The notes below the pieces were generated by a model. That model saw only the letters and a program-made list of their open reading frames with translations, was not told the DNA's origin and did no database searches. Shown here one piece after another: positions 63,986-64,000 of a stretch of 64,000 bases of DNA. Every line of letters starts with the position of its first letter. Position 1 is the first letter of the stretch. A program made the translations under genes and the position numbers. This DNA comes from Actinoplanes sp. M2I2 (GTDB lineage: Bacteria; Actinomycetota; Actinomycetes; Mycobacteriales; Micromonosporaceae), in assembly GCF_023544445.1 (NCBI RefSeq), contig NZ_JALPVJ010000029.1:38399-102398 (forward strand). The letters are read 5' to 3'.

Positions 63986-64000
63986 AGAGCCACAGCGTAG

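Noticed and set aside
1..64000. tRNA genes or attachment sites marking the element ends
   Set aside because: I found no tRNA-like cloverleaf and no long direct repeat bracketing the conjugation module, so its borders cannot be set from this window.

Overview
This window is high-GC actinobacterial DNA. Strong G/C third positions, frequent GTG starts, AAGGAG-type ribosome sites, an Lsr2 homologue, BTAD and NB-ARC/TPR regulators and IS630/IS21 pieces all fit. A Micromonosporaceae-like host is a reasonable guess, but no rRNA, tRNA or core marker gene is present to fix it. I see no CRISPR array, integrase or relaxase.

1-25 kb is an accessory region full of decay and duplication. An IS630-family element with matching terminal repeats and a TA target duplication splits a small membrane-protein gene that can be rebuilt exactly. 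A cassette bounded by a GIY-YIG-like gene on the left and a UvrD-like helicase on the right occurs twice: at 2.35-7.89 kb with an intact helicase and a CoiA-like nuclease inside, and at 10.3-16.07 kb with a deleted helicase remnant and an NB-ARC/TPR ATPase plus a toxin-antitoxin pair inside. Also here are a PIN toxin with an HTH partner, two hairpins with different stems but nearly the same 29-base loop, a membrane-anchored metallopeptidase, and an RHS locus. The RHS gene is followed by a hairpin, a 14-codon leader ORF and a small membrane protein that looks like its immunity gene. An orphan RHS tip and a duplicated 99-residue gene lie further downstream.

25-54 kb is a conjugation module transcribed almost wholly on the minus strand, reading from 54.3 down to 32.0 kb. 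It encodes a pilin-like protein, a TrbL/VirB6-like protein, a PrgI-like protein, VirB4 and VirD4-type ATPases, a replication-relaxation protein, an FAD-binding protein, Lsr2, a frameshifted cell-wall hydrolase, a GGDEF protein, a DUF4314 protein, a MoxR ATPase with a VWA partner, and several unknowns. A divergent pair lies beside it: an Hsp70-like ATPase fused to membrane helices, and a LysM/BTAD giant protein. The BTAD protein and a module regulator share a winged-helix domain.

54-64 kb holds hypothetical and degenerate genes, an AT-richer PD-(D/E)XK-like gene with a good leaderless promoter, a sigma-like protein and a pair of methyltransferase genes. An 18-bp sequence (GTGTCAGACGSGTGTCAG) lies upstream of both the transfer operon and the methyltransferase pair, in the same orientation relative to each, and the half-site clusters in other intergenic gaps of the module. 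I infer one regulator ties these blocks together.
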